A DNA stretch of 14,537 bases from DASPKW01 sp038244055 (GCA_038244055.1 JBBRTW010000150.1:1-14537); one strand, 5' to 3'. Shown: positions 6,268-13,465, numbered from the stretch's first letter. Notes: generated by a model from the sequence alone, not told the origin. A program made the numbers and translations.

Positions 6268-6614
6268 TTAATAGGAGAGATCGGGCGTTGTCGACTGGGG
6301 AGTGGGCGGTGGCGCTCCGGTGGCGTAGATATTCCTGTCTGCGGCGGGCGGGTGAGCGGCGTCACTCTTGACCCCGCTTGAACCAGTGCCACCGCGATCT
6401 TTCGCCTGCCCGCGTACAATGTGACCGATCGGCCGCCGAAGAACCAGAGTTCGACGCGCGTCTGCAATCGAAAGACATTCTCCTGCCACGGCACCCGCCC
6501 GGTGCGAACGCCGGCAATGTGGGCGCGGTTCCAGCGATCGGTCAGAACGCGGGCGGATTTCCGAGACGTTAAGGCGAGAATGTCATCCGATACCTCGATC
6601 ACCAGGGGGTGCAT
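6268..6614 (-). pseudogene. Possible small gene or gene remnant upstream of the M24 peptidase
   Basis: From an ATG at 6612-6614 the minus strand reads about 80 residues of protein-like sequence: MHPLVIEVSDDILALTSRKS, then 'RWNRAHIAGVRTGRVPWQEN' and 'VELWFFGGRSVTLYAG', with GC-rich third positions like the neighbouring genes. After about residue 85 the sequence turns Pro/Arg/Thr-rich and the frame runs on for 320 bases into the M24 gene (stop at 5937), which a real gene would not do. An alternative minus frame stops at 6268, just before the peptidase start, so one frameshift near 6380 would give a product of about 115 residues. I do not recognise a family. It may be a frameshifted or decayed gene, or chance. 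Confidence 0.3.
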
Positions 6615-6703
6615 CAATCTCGTCAAACCGGCCAACTGGAACACCCCCGCTCCCAGTGGAGGCCCACCATGCGCACACCCAGCCCGGCGTCGGAATCCCC
6701 ATC

Positions 6704-6731
6704 TCGCAACTCGCAACCCGCAACCCGCAAC
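6704..6731. repeat. TCGCAAC/CCGCAAC heptamer tract
   Basis: Four exact 7-bp units (TCGCAAC twice, then CCGCAAC twice) in the spacer before the GH4 gene. A further run of AATGCCCC-like units follows at about 6737-6765. Confidence 0.85.
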
Positions 6732-6772
6732 TCCTTCAATGCCCCAAATGCCCCCCAATGCCCCCGCCCCAA

Positions 6773-6828
6773 CATCCTTCATCCTTCATCCTTCATCCTT
6801 CTGCCTTCTGCCGTCTGCCTTCATCCTT
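6773..6828. repeat. CATCCTT/CTGCCTT heptamer array
   Basis: Eight 7-bp units in perfect phase: CATCCTT four times, CTGCCTT, CTGCCGT, CTGCCTT, CATCCTT. It is the inverse-complement form of the tract at 3726-3753. It lies 66 bases upstream of the GH4 start and would be in the leader RNA if transcription starts further up. Confidence 0.92.
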
Positions 6829-6881
6829 CCATCAGCCTTGCTCACCCGTCCGGCCGCATCGATAATCGCCCCCTCATCAAC

Positions 6882-6886
6882 AGGAG
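6882..6886 (+). promoter_or_regulatory. Ribosome binding site fixing the GTG start of the GH4 gene
   Basis: AGGAG lies 8 bases upstream of the GTG at 6895. The frame is open back to 6421, but the upstream part encodes repeats, so this site decides the start. Confidence 0.85.
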
Positions 6887-6894
6887 CTCCCCCC

Positions 6895-8292
6895 GTGATC
6901 AAAGTGGCCATGATCGGCGCAGGCTCGGTGGTTTTTTCCAAGAATCTCACCGGCGATATCCTCTCCTTCCCCGAGTTCCACGATGCGACTCTCGCGTACA
7001 TGGATATCGACCGCGAGCGCCTCGAGGTCGGCGCGGCCCTGTGCCGGAAGATGGCCGATGCGATGGGAGCCCGGCCAACGATCGAATCGCACACCGATCG
7101 CCGCGCCGCGCTGGCCGGCGCGGATTTCGTCATCAACATGGTGCAGATCGGCGGCTTCGTCTCGACCCTGGTGGATTTCGAAATCCCCCGCACATACGGG
7201 CTGAATTTCACCATCGCCGATACCACCGGCCCGGGCGGCCTGTTCCGCGCCCTGCGAACATTTCCGCTGCTCAAGGGGCTCTGCGCGGAGATGGAGGCCG
7301 TCTGCCCGCGGGCCGAGCTCCTGAATTATTCCAACCCGATGTCGATGAACATGCAGACCATCGCCCGCACCTCCTGCATCCGCGCGGTGGGGCTGTGCCA
7401 CAGCGTCCAGGGCACCCTCGAACAGCTCATGCGCTACCTCGGCGAGGACCCGGCCAACATCGCCTTCACCTGCGCCGGCATCAACCACATGGCCTTCTAT
7501 CTCCAGCTCGAGAAGGATGGCGTCGACCTCTACCCGCGCCTGTTCGAAGCCATGAATACGCGCCCCGATGTGTATGACACCAACAAAGTGCGCTTCGAGC
7601 TGATGCGGCGGCTGGGATATTTCGTGACCGAGTCCTCCGAGCACAACGCCGAGTACAGCCCCTGGTTCATCCCGCGCGGCCGCGAGGTGGTGGCGCGGTT
7701 CGGCGTGCCGATCGATGAATACCTGCGCCGCTGCGATGCGATCGTCGATGAGTTCGAGAAGGTCAAAGCCTTCGCCCGCTCGCCCGAACCGATCAAGGAA
7801 GTTCGCCGCAGCCAGGAGTACGGCTCGACCATCATCCACTCCATGACCACCGGCCGGCCCAGCATCATCTACGGCAACATGCCCAACCGCGGCGCGATCG
7901 CCAACCTCCCGGCCGATGCGATCGTCGAAGTCCCCACGCTCGTCGACCGCGCCGGCCTGCGCCTGACCACGGTCGGCGCGCTGCCGCCGGAGCTGATCGG
8001 CTACATGCAGCCGCACGTCACCCAGCACGAGCTCTTCATCCGCGCCGCCCTCGAAGGCCGCCGCGACCACGTCTATCAGGCCGCCATGTTCGACCCCCTG
8101 ACGGCCGCGACATTGACCCTGGAGCAGATCGTCGAGATGTGCGATGAGCTGATCGCCGCCCACGGCTTCGAAGAAGAGGGCGGCTGCCTCCCGCGCCTGG
8201 ATGCGAAGAAAACCCGTGTGGGCGGATGCGGCAAAACCTTCGGCAGAGTGGACCCGAAAACGTTACGGGCGAGCTGGGATGCGGCGCATTGA
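6895..8292 (+). CDS. GH4 family glycosidase, alpha-galactosidase (MelA)-like
   Basis: A 465-residue cytoplasmic enzyme of glycoside hydrolase family 4, which uses NAD+ and a divalent metal (usually Mn2+) in an oxidation-elimination mechanism. The N-terminal Rossmann fold starts at once with 'IKVAMIGAGSVVFSKNLTGD' (2-21). Other family motifs are 'FTIADTTGPGGLFRALRT' (105-122), 'NYSNPMSMNM' (144-153), the metal-ligand Cys168 in 'GLCHSVQGT' and His198 in 'CAGINHMAFY'. The set fits the alpha-galactosidase branch better than the 6-phospho-glucosidases, but alpha-glucuronidase or other GH4 specificities cannot be excluded. It probably hydrolyses imported alpha-galactosides such as melibiose. The start is GTG with an AGGAG site. 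No transporter or regulator gene adjoins it. Confidence 0.92.
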   Translation: MIKVAMIGAGSVVFSKNLTGDILSFPEFHDATLAYMDIDRERLEVGAALCRKMADAMGARPTIESHTDRRAALAGADFVINMVQIGGFVSTLVDFEIPRTYGLNFTIADTTGPGGLFRALRTFPLLKGLCAEMEAVCPRAELLNYSNPMSMNMQTIARTSCIRAVGLCHSVQGTLEQLMRYLGEDPANIAFTCAGINHMAFYLQLEKDGVDLYPRLFEAMNTRPDVYDTNKVRFELMRRLGYFVTESSEHNAEYSPWFIPRGREVVARFGVPIDEYLRRCDAIVDEFEKVKAFARSPEPIKEVRRSQEYGSTIIHSMTTGRPSIIYGNMPNRGAIANLPADAIVEVPTLVDRAGLRLTTVGALPPELIGYMQPHVTQHELFIRAALEGRRDHVYQAAMFDPLTAATLTLEQIVEMCDELIAAHGFEEEGGCLPRLDAKKTRVGGCGKTFGRVDPKTLRASWDAAH

Positions 8293-8302
8293 TCGGCTGA
8301 AC

Positions 8303-8332
8303 TTGACTGTGTATAGCATGCCGCTATACAAT
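8303..8332 (+). promoter_or_regulatory. hicAB promoter with palindromic operator candidate
   Basis: TTGACT (8303-8308) and TATACA (8325-8330) are spaced by 16 bases and read as a sigma-70-like promoter (TACAAT at 8327-8332 is an alternative -10). A perfect 8-bp inverted repeat, TGTATAGC (8310-8317) and GCTATACA (8323-8330), fills the -35 to -10 interval and overlaps the -10 box. This is where an autorepressing HicB with a ribbon-helix-helix domain would be expected to bind. The promoter begins 10 bases after the GH4 stop, so the pair is transcribed independently. Confidence 0.7.
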
Positions 8333-8342
8333 GGAGCGTGGC

Positions 8343-8540
8343 ATGCCTTCTCCGGTTCGGTTTAATGACATCAGGCGCAAGCTGGAATCCCATGGATGGT
8401 ATCTCGATCGTATCACCGGCTCCCATCACATTTTCCAACATCCGACCAAAGGGTCACTGTCGATTCCCGTCCATAACAACAAAGTGATGCCCGTTTATGC
8501 TAAAAAAGTCGACAAAATATGCGAAGAAGATCCGAAATGA
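8343..8540 (+). CDS. hicA: HicA-type mRNA interferase toxin
   Basis: A 65-residue protein matching the HicA toxin fold (double-stranded-RNA-binding-like alpha/beta): 'DIRRKLESHGWYLDRITGSH' (9-28) followed by 'HIFQHPTKGSLSIPVHNN'. The catalytic histidine of the family is His28 in 'GSHHIF'. HicA cleaves mRNA in the cytoplasm unless bound by HicB. An in-frame ATG lies at 8331, but that codon overlaps the -10 region, so I prefer the ATG at 8343, which also has GGAG at 8333-8336. If transcription starts at about 8337-8339 the mRNA would be nearly leaderless and might not use that site. hicB begins before this gene ends, in another frame. Confidence 0.9.
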   Translation: MPSPVRFNDIRRKLESHGWYLDRITGSHHIFQHPTKGSLSIPVHNNKVMPVYAKKVDKICEEDPK

Positions 8541-8922
8541 ATCCGAGCGGCTCGATCGGCCCTTCGATCGCGCGGTGTTGAAGCGAGCCCGGGAAATCGC
8601 TTCTCGATATTCCCTCATTCTCGAGCCCGAGCCACAGGTGGGATATGTCGGTAGCGCGATGGAACTACCGAATGTGTTCGCCGATGGAGCATCGCCGGAT
8701 CGATGCGTGAAGGAAACTCTGGCGGCGCTGACGGGGGTTGTCGCGCGGATGATCGAGCTTGGGCAGACCCCCCCCGCGCCAGCGCAGCAGTCCGAACAGC
8801 GAGACGTTCAATTGAACATTCGAGTCAGCGCGCGGGAGAAGCTGCTGATCGAAAAAGCGGCCAAGGCAAAAGGTTTTACGGGTGTGTCCGAATACCTTCG
8901 CAGCGTGGCGGTCGGGGAATAA
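8497..8922 (+). CDS. hicB: HicB-type antitoxin with ribbon-helix-helix domain
   Basis: A 141-residue antitoxin. Residues about 38-95 have the HicB partial RNase-H-like fold ('YSLILEPEPQVGYVGSAMEL', 'PNVFADGASPDRCVKETLAA', ending 'MIELGQTPPAPA'). Residues about 104-139 are a ribbon-helix-helix DNA-binding domain ('VQLNIRVSAREKLLIEKAAK' then 'GFTGVSEYLRSVA'). It should neutralise HicA and repress the operon through the palindrome at 8310-8330. The start is uncertain: the ATG at 8497 overlaps hicA by 44 bases and lacks a ribosome site; GTG at 8575 or TTG at 8578 are in frame, but would lose the 'DRPFD' segment typical of related HicB proteins. It ends 6 bases from the stop of the convergent propeller gene, with no terminator visible. 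Confidence 0.9.
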   Translation: MLKKSTKYAKKIRNESERLDRPFDRAVLKRAREIASRYSLILEPEPQVGYVGSAMELPNVFADGASPDRCVKETLAALTGVVARMIELGQTPPAPAQQSEQRDVQLNIRVSAREKLLIEKAAKAKGFTGVSEYLRSVAVGE

Positions 8923-8928
8923 GCAGCA

Positions 8929-11589
8929 TCATTGCCCCGCCGGCTGCGGAATCCTGTATAGCCCAACGCCCCCCGCCCAAAGCTCCTGCGTCGCCGGATT
9001 GAACCGCAGCACCATCGGCTTGCGGTAGGGGATGTTGCCGGTGATTTCATTCCAGTTCGCTCCGCCATCGCGCGTCTTGTACACCCCGCCGCCACTCGCA
9101 TCGCCCCCCCAGTCGTTATGCGACAGCCAGATCGTCTTCGAATCGCGCGGGTCCGTTTCCAGTCCGACAATCACACTGTTGCCCGCGAACTTCGTCAGTT
9201 GCTTCCAGGTCTTGCCGTGATCCGTGCTGCGCCAGAGGTTCTTGCCGGGAGCGTAGACCGCGCCGTCGGCCGCCAGGTGGATGTTGAAAAGCCAGGTCTC
9301 ATTGCTGAAAACCAGTTGCCAGCTTTCGCCACTGTCTTCGCTGCGGTAGACCCCGCCGCCCGCGCCGCAGCCGGCCCAGAAGAGGCGCTTGGAATCGGTG
9401 GGATCGACCGCCAGCCCGAAGAACACCCGCCGGCTGCCGGGTTGTTTAGCCAGATGTTTCCAGGTCTTGCCGCCATCTTCGGATTTGAAAATACCGCCGC
9501 CGGCCTTGCCGTCGCTGGGGTCGCCATCCATGCCGAGGTAGACGATCCGCGGGTCCCGCGGATCGACCGCCAGCGCCCGGGGATTGCCCGCGCCCCACAT
9601 CGTGTTGGCCGAGGGGATGTAATCCGGCAGCCCGGCCGTCGCCACCTGATGGGTCTTGCCGCCATCTTCGCTGATGACGATTCGGCCGGGGTATTTCGCC
9701 CACCAGGGGCTGAAAGTCCCGATGATCCGATCCACGCCCTTGTTGTCGCTCACCTGCAATCGCCACGCATGCCCGGCCAGCGCGGGGTCGTACTTGGTCG
9801 GCCAGATCTGCCGCCAGTTCTTCCCGTCGTTCTCGGTGACGAACGCCCCCTCATCCATAGCGCAGGCATAGGCGCGCGGGCCGCTGAAGCGAATATCGTA
9901 GATGCAGGAGATGTCCGCCCCGCGATTTCGCGCGGCCCAGGTCTTGCCGCCATCTTCGCTCAGGCAGGATCGCCAGTTGGCGCTGATGAAGAGCTCCTTC
10001 GGGTTGGTCGGGTTGATGACCAGATTGGTGGGCGCGCTCAAGCCGGTCTTGGCGCTGCCGCCCCCCTGGCCGATGGTCGGGTCGCCTTCCTTGTCGATGC
10101 TCATCTGGGAGGAGTCGGCCCAGGTCTTGCCGCCATCATGGGAGGCGTAAAAATTTCCATTCCAGTCGACCGGGCCCGTGGCAAACACATCCAGCGGATT
10201 GGCCGGGCTGATGACAACTTCAAGGATCGAGCACTTCTTGCCCAGTCCTTCGGAGACACTGGCCCAGGTCTTGCCGCGGTCGGCCGATCGCCAGATGCCA
10301 TCGGTGAAGAAGGAGGCATAGATGATGTTGGAATCGCTCGGCGCAACCGCGATATTCGAGCATTTCCGCGGCAGCGCGGGAATCTCGCGCCAGGTTTTGC
10401 CCCCATCTTCGCTGATCACCAGGCCGGAGGTTTCGGTGGCCGCCAGCACCAGATTTGAATCCTTCGCCGCGACCGCCACGCTGTAAATGCTCCCCTCGGC
10501 CGCCGAGCCGATGTGGATATTGCCGTAGGTGTTGACGGTCTTGTCCTTCGCGAATCCCCGGGCCGTCAGCAGGATCGGCTTATCCGCCGGCGCGGACTTG
10601 CCTTCGGGCGAGCGGGTGAGCGCGTAGAAAAACTGCCCCACCTTTGCCACCGATGCCTCGCCCGGAGGCCCGACGGCCGCGCAATCCAGGCGATTGACCA
10701 GCGACCAGTCAATCGTCGCCGGCAATGACTTGGCCTGATCCGGGTTCTTCCTGGCATAGTCCGGATCAACAACGAAATCCTCCGCCTTGAGCACCACATC
10801 GCGCCATTCAGTGGAAGCGAACAACTCGCGAAGGTTCTTGCTGCGATAGGCTGCGCCGTTCGATAATTTGAGCGTCAGAGTCAAATCGCGGGTTGGATGC
10901 CCATCCCCCCTGAACGCGAAACCAAACCCCACGCAATCGGCCAGAGCAATTCCCTTGGGATACTCCAGCCCCAGCCACAATCCGCCGAACCATTGATCGT
11001 TCGATTTGCCAAAGCGCACGCGCAGGGCACTGACATCCTCCGCCGCCGCCTGCTTCTCATACGATACCGCCCATTTCTGCCCGCCATCGATGCTCTTGTA
11101 AACCTTCCCGGCCGGGCTGGCCGCGTAGACGATCTGGCCGTCGGCCGGGTCAACCGCCACGGCGCGAATGCTCTTGCCCTTCTCGCCGGTGATGCGCAAT
11201 TCCTTCCGGCCGGTCTTGGGCAGCGTCACCCAATGCTCCCCCGCATCGATGCTCTTGCAGAGTCCACCCTCGGTGGCCGCGTAAACCGTCTGCGGATTGC
11301 TCCGATCGACCGCCAGGGAAAAGATCCCATAGTTGGCGATGCCGTTATTGATCATCCGCCAGGATCGGCCATGGTCTTCAGTCTTGTAGACGCCATTCAC
11401 ATCCCCGCCCATGTAAATGACCCCATCCTGAGTCGGGTGATACGCCGCCGCGTAGAAGAACCCGCCGCCGCCCCAGCCGCAGGCGGCCCAATTATCGGCC
11501 GGCGGCACCGGCGGCGCGGCATAGGTAATCGGGGCCATCAGGATCAACAGACACGCCAGGCACTCGATATTGCGAGATCGCTTTTGCAC
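8929..11589 (-). CDS. Secreted Asp-box beta-propeller protein, GH74-like, with inserted domain
   Basis: An 886-residue exported protein with a signal peptide (cleavage likely after 'ITYA' at 24). I count 13 Asp-box (BNR) motifs of the S/T-x-D-x-G-x-x-W type, at about residues 70, 113, 166, 393, 435, 483, 544, 585, 640 (last Trp replaced by His), 703, 750, 788 and 839. This many fits a tandem pair of seven-bladed propellers, as in GH74 xyloglucanases; catalytic aspartates cannot be assigned here, so the enzymatic role is inference. Between the third and fourth motifs, residues about 185-325 form a different domain ('FGGLWLGLEYPKGIALADCV', 'EWRDVVLKAEDFVV', 'IDWSLVNRLDCAAVGPPGEA') resembling CBM11/CIA30-type jelly rolls. 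The start is GTG at 11587-11589, with GGAG 4 bases upstream. It lies 42 bases after the DUF721 gene and may be co-transcribed with it. Confidence 0.88.
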   Translation of the reverse strand: MQKRSRNIECLACLLILMAPITYAAPPVPPADNWAACGWGGGGFFYAAAYHPTQDGVIYMGGDVNGVYKTEDHGRSWRMINNGIANYGIFSLAVDRSNPQTVYAATEGGLCKSIDAGEHWVTLPKTGRKELRITGEKGKSIRAVAVDPADGQIVYAASPAGKVYKSIDGGQKWAVSYEKQAAAEDVSALRVRFGKSNDQWFGGLWLGLEYPKGIALADCVGFGFAFRGDGHPTRDLTLTLKLSNGAAYRSKNLRELFASTEWRDVVLKAEDFVVDPDYARKNPDQAKSLPATIDWSLVNRLDCAAVGPPGEASVAKVGQFFYALTRSPEGKSAPADKPILLTARGFAKDKTVNTYGNIHIGSAAEGSIYSVAVAAKDSNLVLAATETSGLVISEDGGKTWREIPALPRKCSNIAVAPSDSNIIYASFFTDGIWRSADRGKTWASVSEGLGKKCSILEVVISPANPLDVFATGPVDWNGNFYASHDGGKTWADSSQMSIDKEGDPTIGQGGGSAKTGLSAPTNLVINPTNPKELFISANWRSCLSEDGGKTWAARNRGADISCIYDIRFSGPRAYACAMDEGAFVTENDGKNWRQIWPTKYDPALAGHAWRLQVSDNKGVDRIIGTFSPWWAKYPGRIVISEDGGKTHQVATAGLPDYIPSANTMWGAGNPRALAVDPRDPRIVYLGMDGDPSDGKAGGGIFKSEDGGKTWKHLAKQPGSRRVFFGLAVDPTDSKRLFWAGCGAGGGVYRSEDSGESWQLVFSNETWLFNIHLAADGAVYAPGKNLWRSTDHGKTWKQLTKFAGNSVIVGLETDPRDSKTIWLSHNDWGGDASGGGVYKTRDGGANWNEITGNIPYRKPMVLRFNPATQELWAGGVGLYRIPQPAGQ

Positions 11590-11631
11590 TTTTCTCCAGG
11601 TTATTCAGATGGGATGAGGTCGCCCACGATT

Positions 11632-12030
11632 TCAATCCCCGCCCCGCCGCGGGCGGACATTTTCCGGTTCTTCCGGCCGACCCGGCTTGAGTGTGACTTT
11701 TTTCAGATGCGCCGACTTGCAGGCCAGCATCAACTGCTTCTCGATCCCCGCCAGGAGCAACTGCTTGAGCTCGTAGAGGTGGGAGGATGAATCGACCAGC
11801 ACGGTCAGCACGCCGCGGTGCAGGCCTTCGAGCGTGCAGTGTTCGCTGAGCGTCGGCGGCACCAGGGCCAGCCAGGCATCGGCCACCTTGCCGACCTTGG
11901 CGTGTTTTTTCTCGATGGTCTGCTTGAAAAAGGAGACGAGCGCCTCGCCCAGGGCCGGAGTCTGCGGCACGCGCACCTGCTTGTGGCGGGCCAGGCGCTG
12001 GAGGAGGAGGAAGTCGGGGTTGGGAGTCAT
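11632..12030 (-). CDS. DciA-like DUF721 protein
   Basis: A 132-residue protein of the DUF721/DciA family. The core reads 'VADAWLALVPPTLSEHC' (49-65), 'LEGLHRGVLTVLVDSSSHLY' (67-86) and 'ELKQLLLAGIEKQLM' (87-101), the usual family order of an invariant Trp, a basic surface and the 'L.V.V.SS...EL' strand-helix. DciA is the ancestral loader of the replicative helicase DnaB in bacteria lacking DnaC or DnaI. The position next to dnaN is the common dnaN-(recF)-DUF721 arrangement, here without recF. The C-terminus is Arg/Pro-rich ('RPEEPENVRPRRGGD'). I chose the ATG at 12028-12030; an in-frame ATG at 12051 exists, but its first codons fall in an A/T-rich repeat. No Shine-Dalgarno sequence is seen for either. 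Confidence 0.85.
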   Translation of the reverse strand: MTPNPDFLLLQRLARHKQVRVPQTPALGEALVSFFKQTIEKKHAKVGKVADAWLALVPPTLSEHCTLEGLHRGVLTVLVDSSSHLYELKQLLLAGIEKQLMLACKSAHLKKVTLKPGRPEEPENVRPRRGGD

Positions 12031-12040
12031 GGGGGGAAAA

Positions 12041-12180
12041 ACATAAAACATAAAGACATAAAAGGCTGTCGATTGGCTTTTTCGCTTGATGCCTTCGCGT
12101 GTTTAGACACTGAAAAACGGAATCCGGTGAACTTCACAGAGCGCTTCGATCGCTTCTTATGTTTTATGTCTTTATGTTTT
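12041..12180. repeat. Inverted pair of ACATAAA tracts between dnaN and the DUF721 gene
   Basis: Units ACATAAA, ACATAAA, G, ACATAAA occupy 12041-12062. A stretch of 19 bases at 12045-12063 is the perfect inverse complement of 12162-12180, with about 98 bases between. The arms lie just before the DUF721 start and 8 bases after the dnaN stop, so the element fills the whole 157-base gap. Its architecture matches the inverted heptamer pair at 2929-3094. It could act as an mRNA hairpin between dnaN and the next gene, although the arms are A/T-rich. Confidence 0.88.
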
Positions 12181-12187
12181 TTTCAAC

Positions 12188-13291
12188 TTACTGAAGATTC
12201 ACCGGCATAATCACATACTGAAAATCAGCGCCGCCCTTGAGCAGGCCGGGGCGGTTGGGCGCGGTCAGTTCCAGGGCGATCTCATCGGTATCCACCACGC
12301 GCAGGGCTTCGATCAGGAAGGCGGGGTTGAAGCCGATTTCCACATCGGCGCCTTCGTACTTGGCGGGGAAATTCACGGTGGCTTCGCCCGATTCCGGCGA
12401 GCGGCTGGTCAGCACCACGCCCTTCTTGCTGAAGGTCAGGCGCACGCCCTTGGATTCCTCCGTGGTCAGCAGCGAGGCCAGGCGAATCTTGGCGAGGAAG
12501 TCGGCCGTCGAGGCGGTCATCTTCTTGTCGCAATCGCGCGGGATCACATCTTCAAAAGGCGGGAACTGCCCCTCGACCAGGCTGCTGGTGAGCGTGGCGT
12601 TGGAGGTGTGGAGCAGGATCTGATTCTCTTTGATCTGGAAACCGACCGCTTCCTCGGGATCATCGATGAGCTTTTCGATGAGGGTCAAAGCCTTCGAAGG
12701 CACGATCGCCTTGGCGCCTTCCTTGCCGAGCGAATCGCTGATCAGTTCACCCTTGGCCTGGGCCAGACGCCGGCCATCGGTCGCCACCAGGATGATCTTC
12801 TTCCCCTTGGGCATCAGCAGTACGCCATTGAATGCGTAGCGGCTGGATTCCTTGGCGGCCGCGAAGAGCGTCTGGCCGATGAGCTGCTTGAGTAGCCCGC
12901 CCTGGATCTGGAACTGCGGCTCGCCTTCGAAATCGGGCACTGGCGGGAACTCGCTGACCGGCTGCGTAAAAATCTTGAACTGTGAATCCGAGCCCTTGAT
13001 GATCGCGGTGTCGCCGGCGATTTCGATGGAGATCGTATCATCCACCGATTCGCGGACGATGTCGCGAATCTTGTCGGCCGGCACCAGGGCCTCGCCGGGC
13101 TGATCGATCTGCACCTGGTGATCGGTGTAGCGGATGGCGACTTCGAGATCGGTTGCGGCCACGGTCAGGGATTTTTCCAGGGCCGAGAGCTTGACGCACT
13201 GGAGGGCCGGCTTGGGCGTGCGCGAGGCGACGACGGTGGATGCGACGGTGAGGGCTTCGAGCAGGGCGCCGCGGTTGCAGATCACTTTCAT
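12188..13291 (-). CDS. dnaN: DNA polymerase III sliding clamp, beta subunit
   Basis: A 367-residue protein, the normal length for the beta clamp, which forms a dimeric ring around DNA and tethers polymerase III and many repair partners. The three clamp domains are about 1-120, 128-245 and 250-367. Family landmarks are 'VAATDLEVAI' (44-53), 'SRYAFNGVLL' (150-159), 'VATDGRRLA' (169-177), 'LVEGQFPPFEDVIP' (238-251), 'IGFNPAFLIEAL' (319-330) and the C-terminal 'YVIMPVNLQ', part of the pocket that binds clamp-interaction motifs. The ATG at 13289-13291 follows a weak purine site (AGGAAAGG, 8 bases away). It is the first gene left of the candidate origin and reads away from it. No dnaA or recF is adjacent within the window. 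Confidence 0.97.
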   Translation of the reverse strand: MKVICNRGALLEALTVASTVVASRTPKPALQCVKLSALEKSLTVAATDLEVAIRYTDHQVQIDQPGEALVPADKIRDIVRESVDDTISIEIAGDTAIIKGSDSQFKIFTQPVSEFPPVPDFEGEPQFQIQGGLLKQLIGQTLFAAAKESSRYAFNGVLLMPKGKKIILVATDGRRLAQAKGELISDSLGKEGAKAIVPSKALTLIEKLIDDPEEAVGFQIKENQILLHTSNATLTSSLVEGQFPPFEDVIPRDCDKKMTASTADFLAKIRLASLLTTEESKGVRLTFSKKGVVLTSRSPESGEATVNFPAKYEGADVEIGFNPAFLIEALRVVDTDEIALELTAPNRPGLLKGGADFQYVIMPVNLQ

Positions 13292-13456
13292 GGGACGAGC
13301 CTTTCCTGTTTTTCTTCAGGTTGCGTTTATATCCGCGGCCGGGCGGGACAAAAAAGCGTAACGGTCGCCCATTGGCCGAAGATCGCCTAATGTACAGCCA
13401 TCTCCTGTAGATCAAAAGTCTTTAACTCATATTCGTGGTGGTATCGCCTGGCGTAT

Positions 13457-13465
13457 TGTGGATAA
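13457..13465 (-). promoter_or_regulatory. Perfect DnaA box
   Basis: The plus strand reads TGTGGATAA, so the minus strand is the consensus TTATCCACA. It lies 165 bases upstream of the dnaN start within the A/T-rich part of the spacer. Confidence 0.75.

Noticed and set aside
5117..6271. Long plus-strand frame of 384 codons opposite the M24 peptidase
   Set aside because: It is Arg/Pro/His-rich with no motifs, and the minus strand encodes all five metal ligands of an M24 enzyme.
6421..6894. N-terminal extension of the GH4 protein from an ATG at 6421
   Set aside because: The added residues translate heptamer repeats, while the Rossmann motif begins right after the GTG at 6895, which has an AGGAG site.
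6877..8163. Long minus-strand frame of 428 codons opposite the GH4 gene
   Set aside because: It is a GC-rich antisense shadow; the plus strand carries complete GH4 motifs and a good ribosome site.
9460..10420. Regular 20-base repeats that could suggest a CRISPR array
   Set aside because: Spacing is irregular and each repeat codes an Asp-box in one continuous protein frame.
9118..10458. Plus-strand frame of 446 codons opposite the propeller gene
   Set aside because: Its repeated 'PGLAAIF' segments are only the antisense of the Asp-box DNA repeats.
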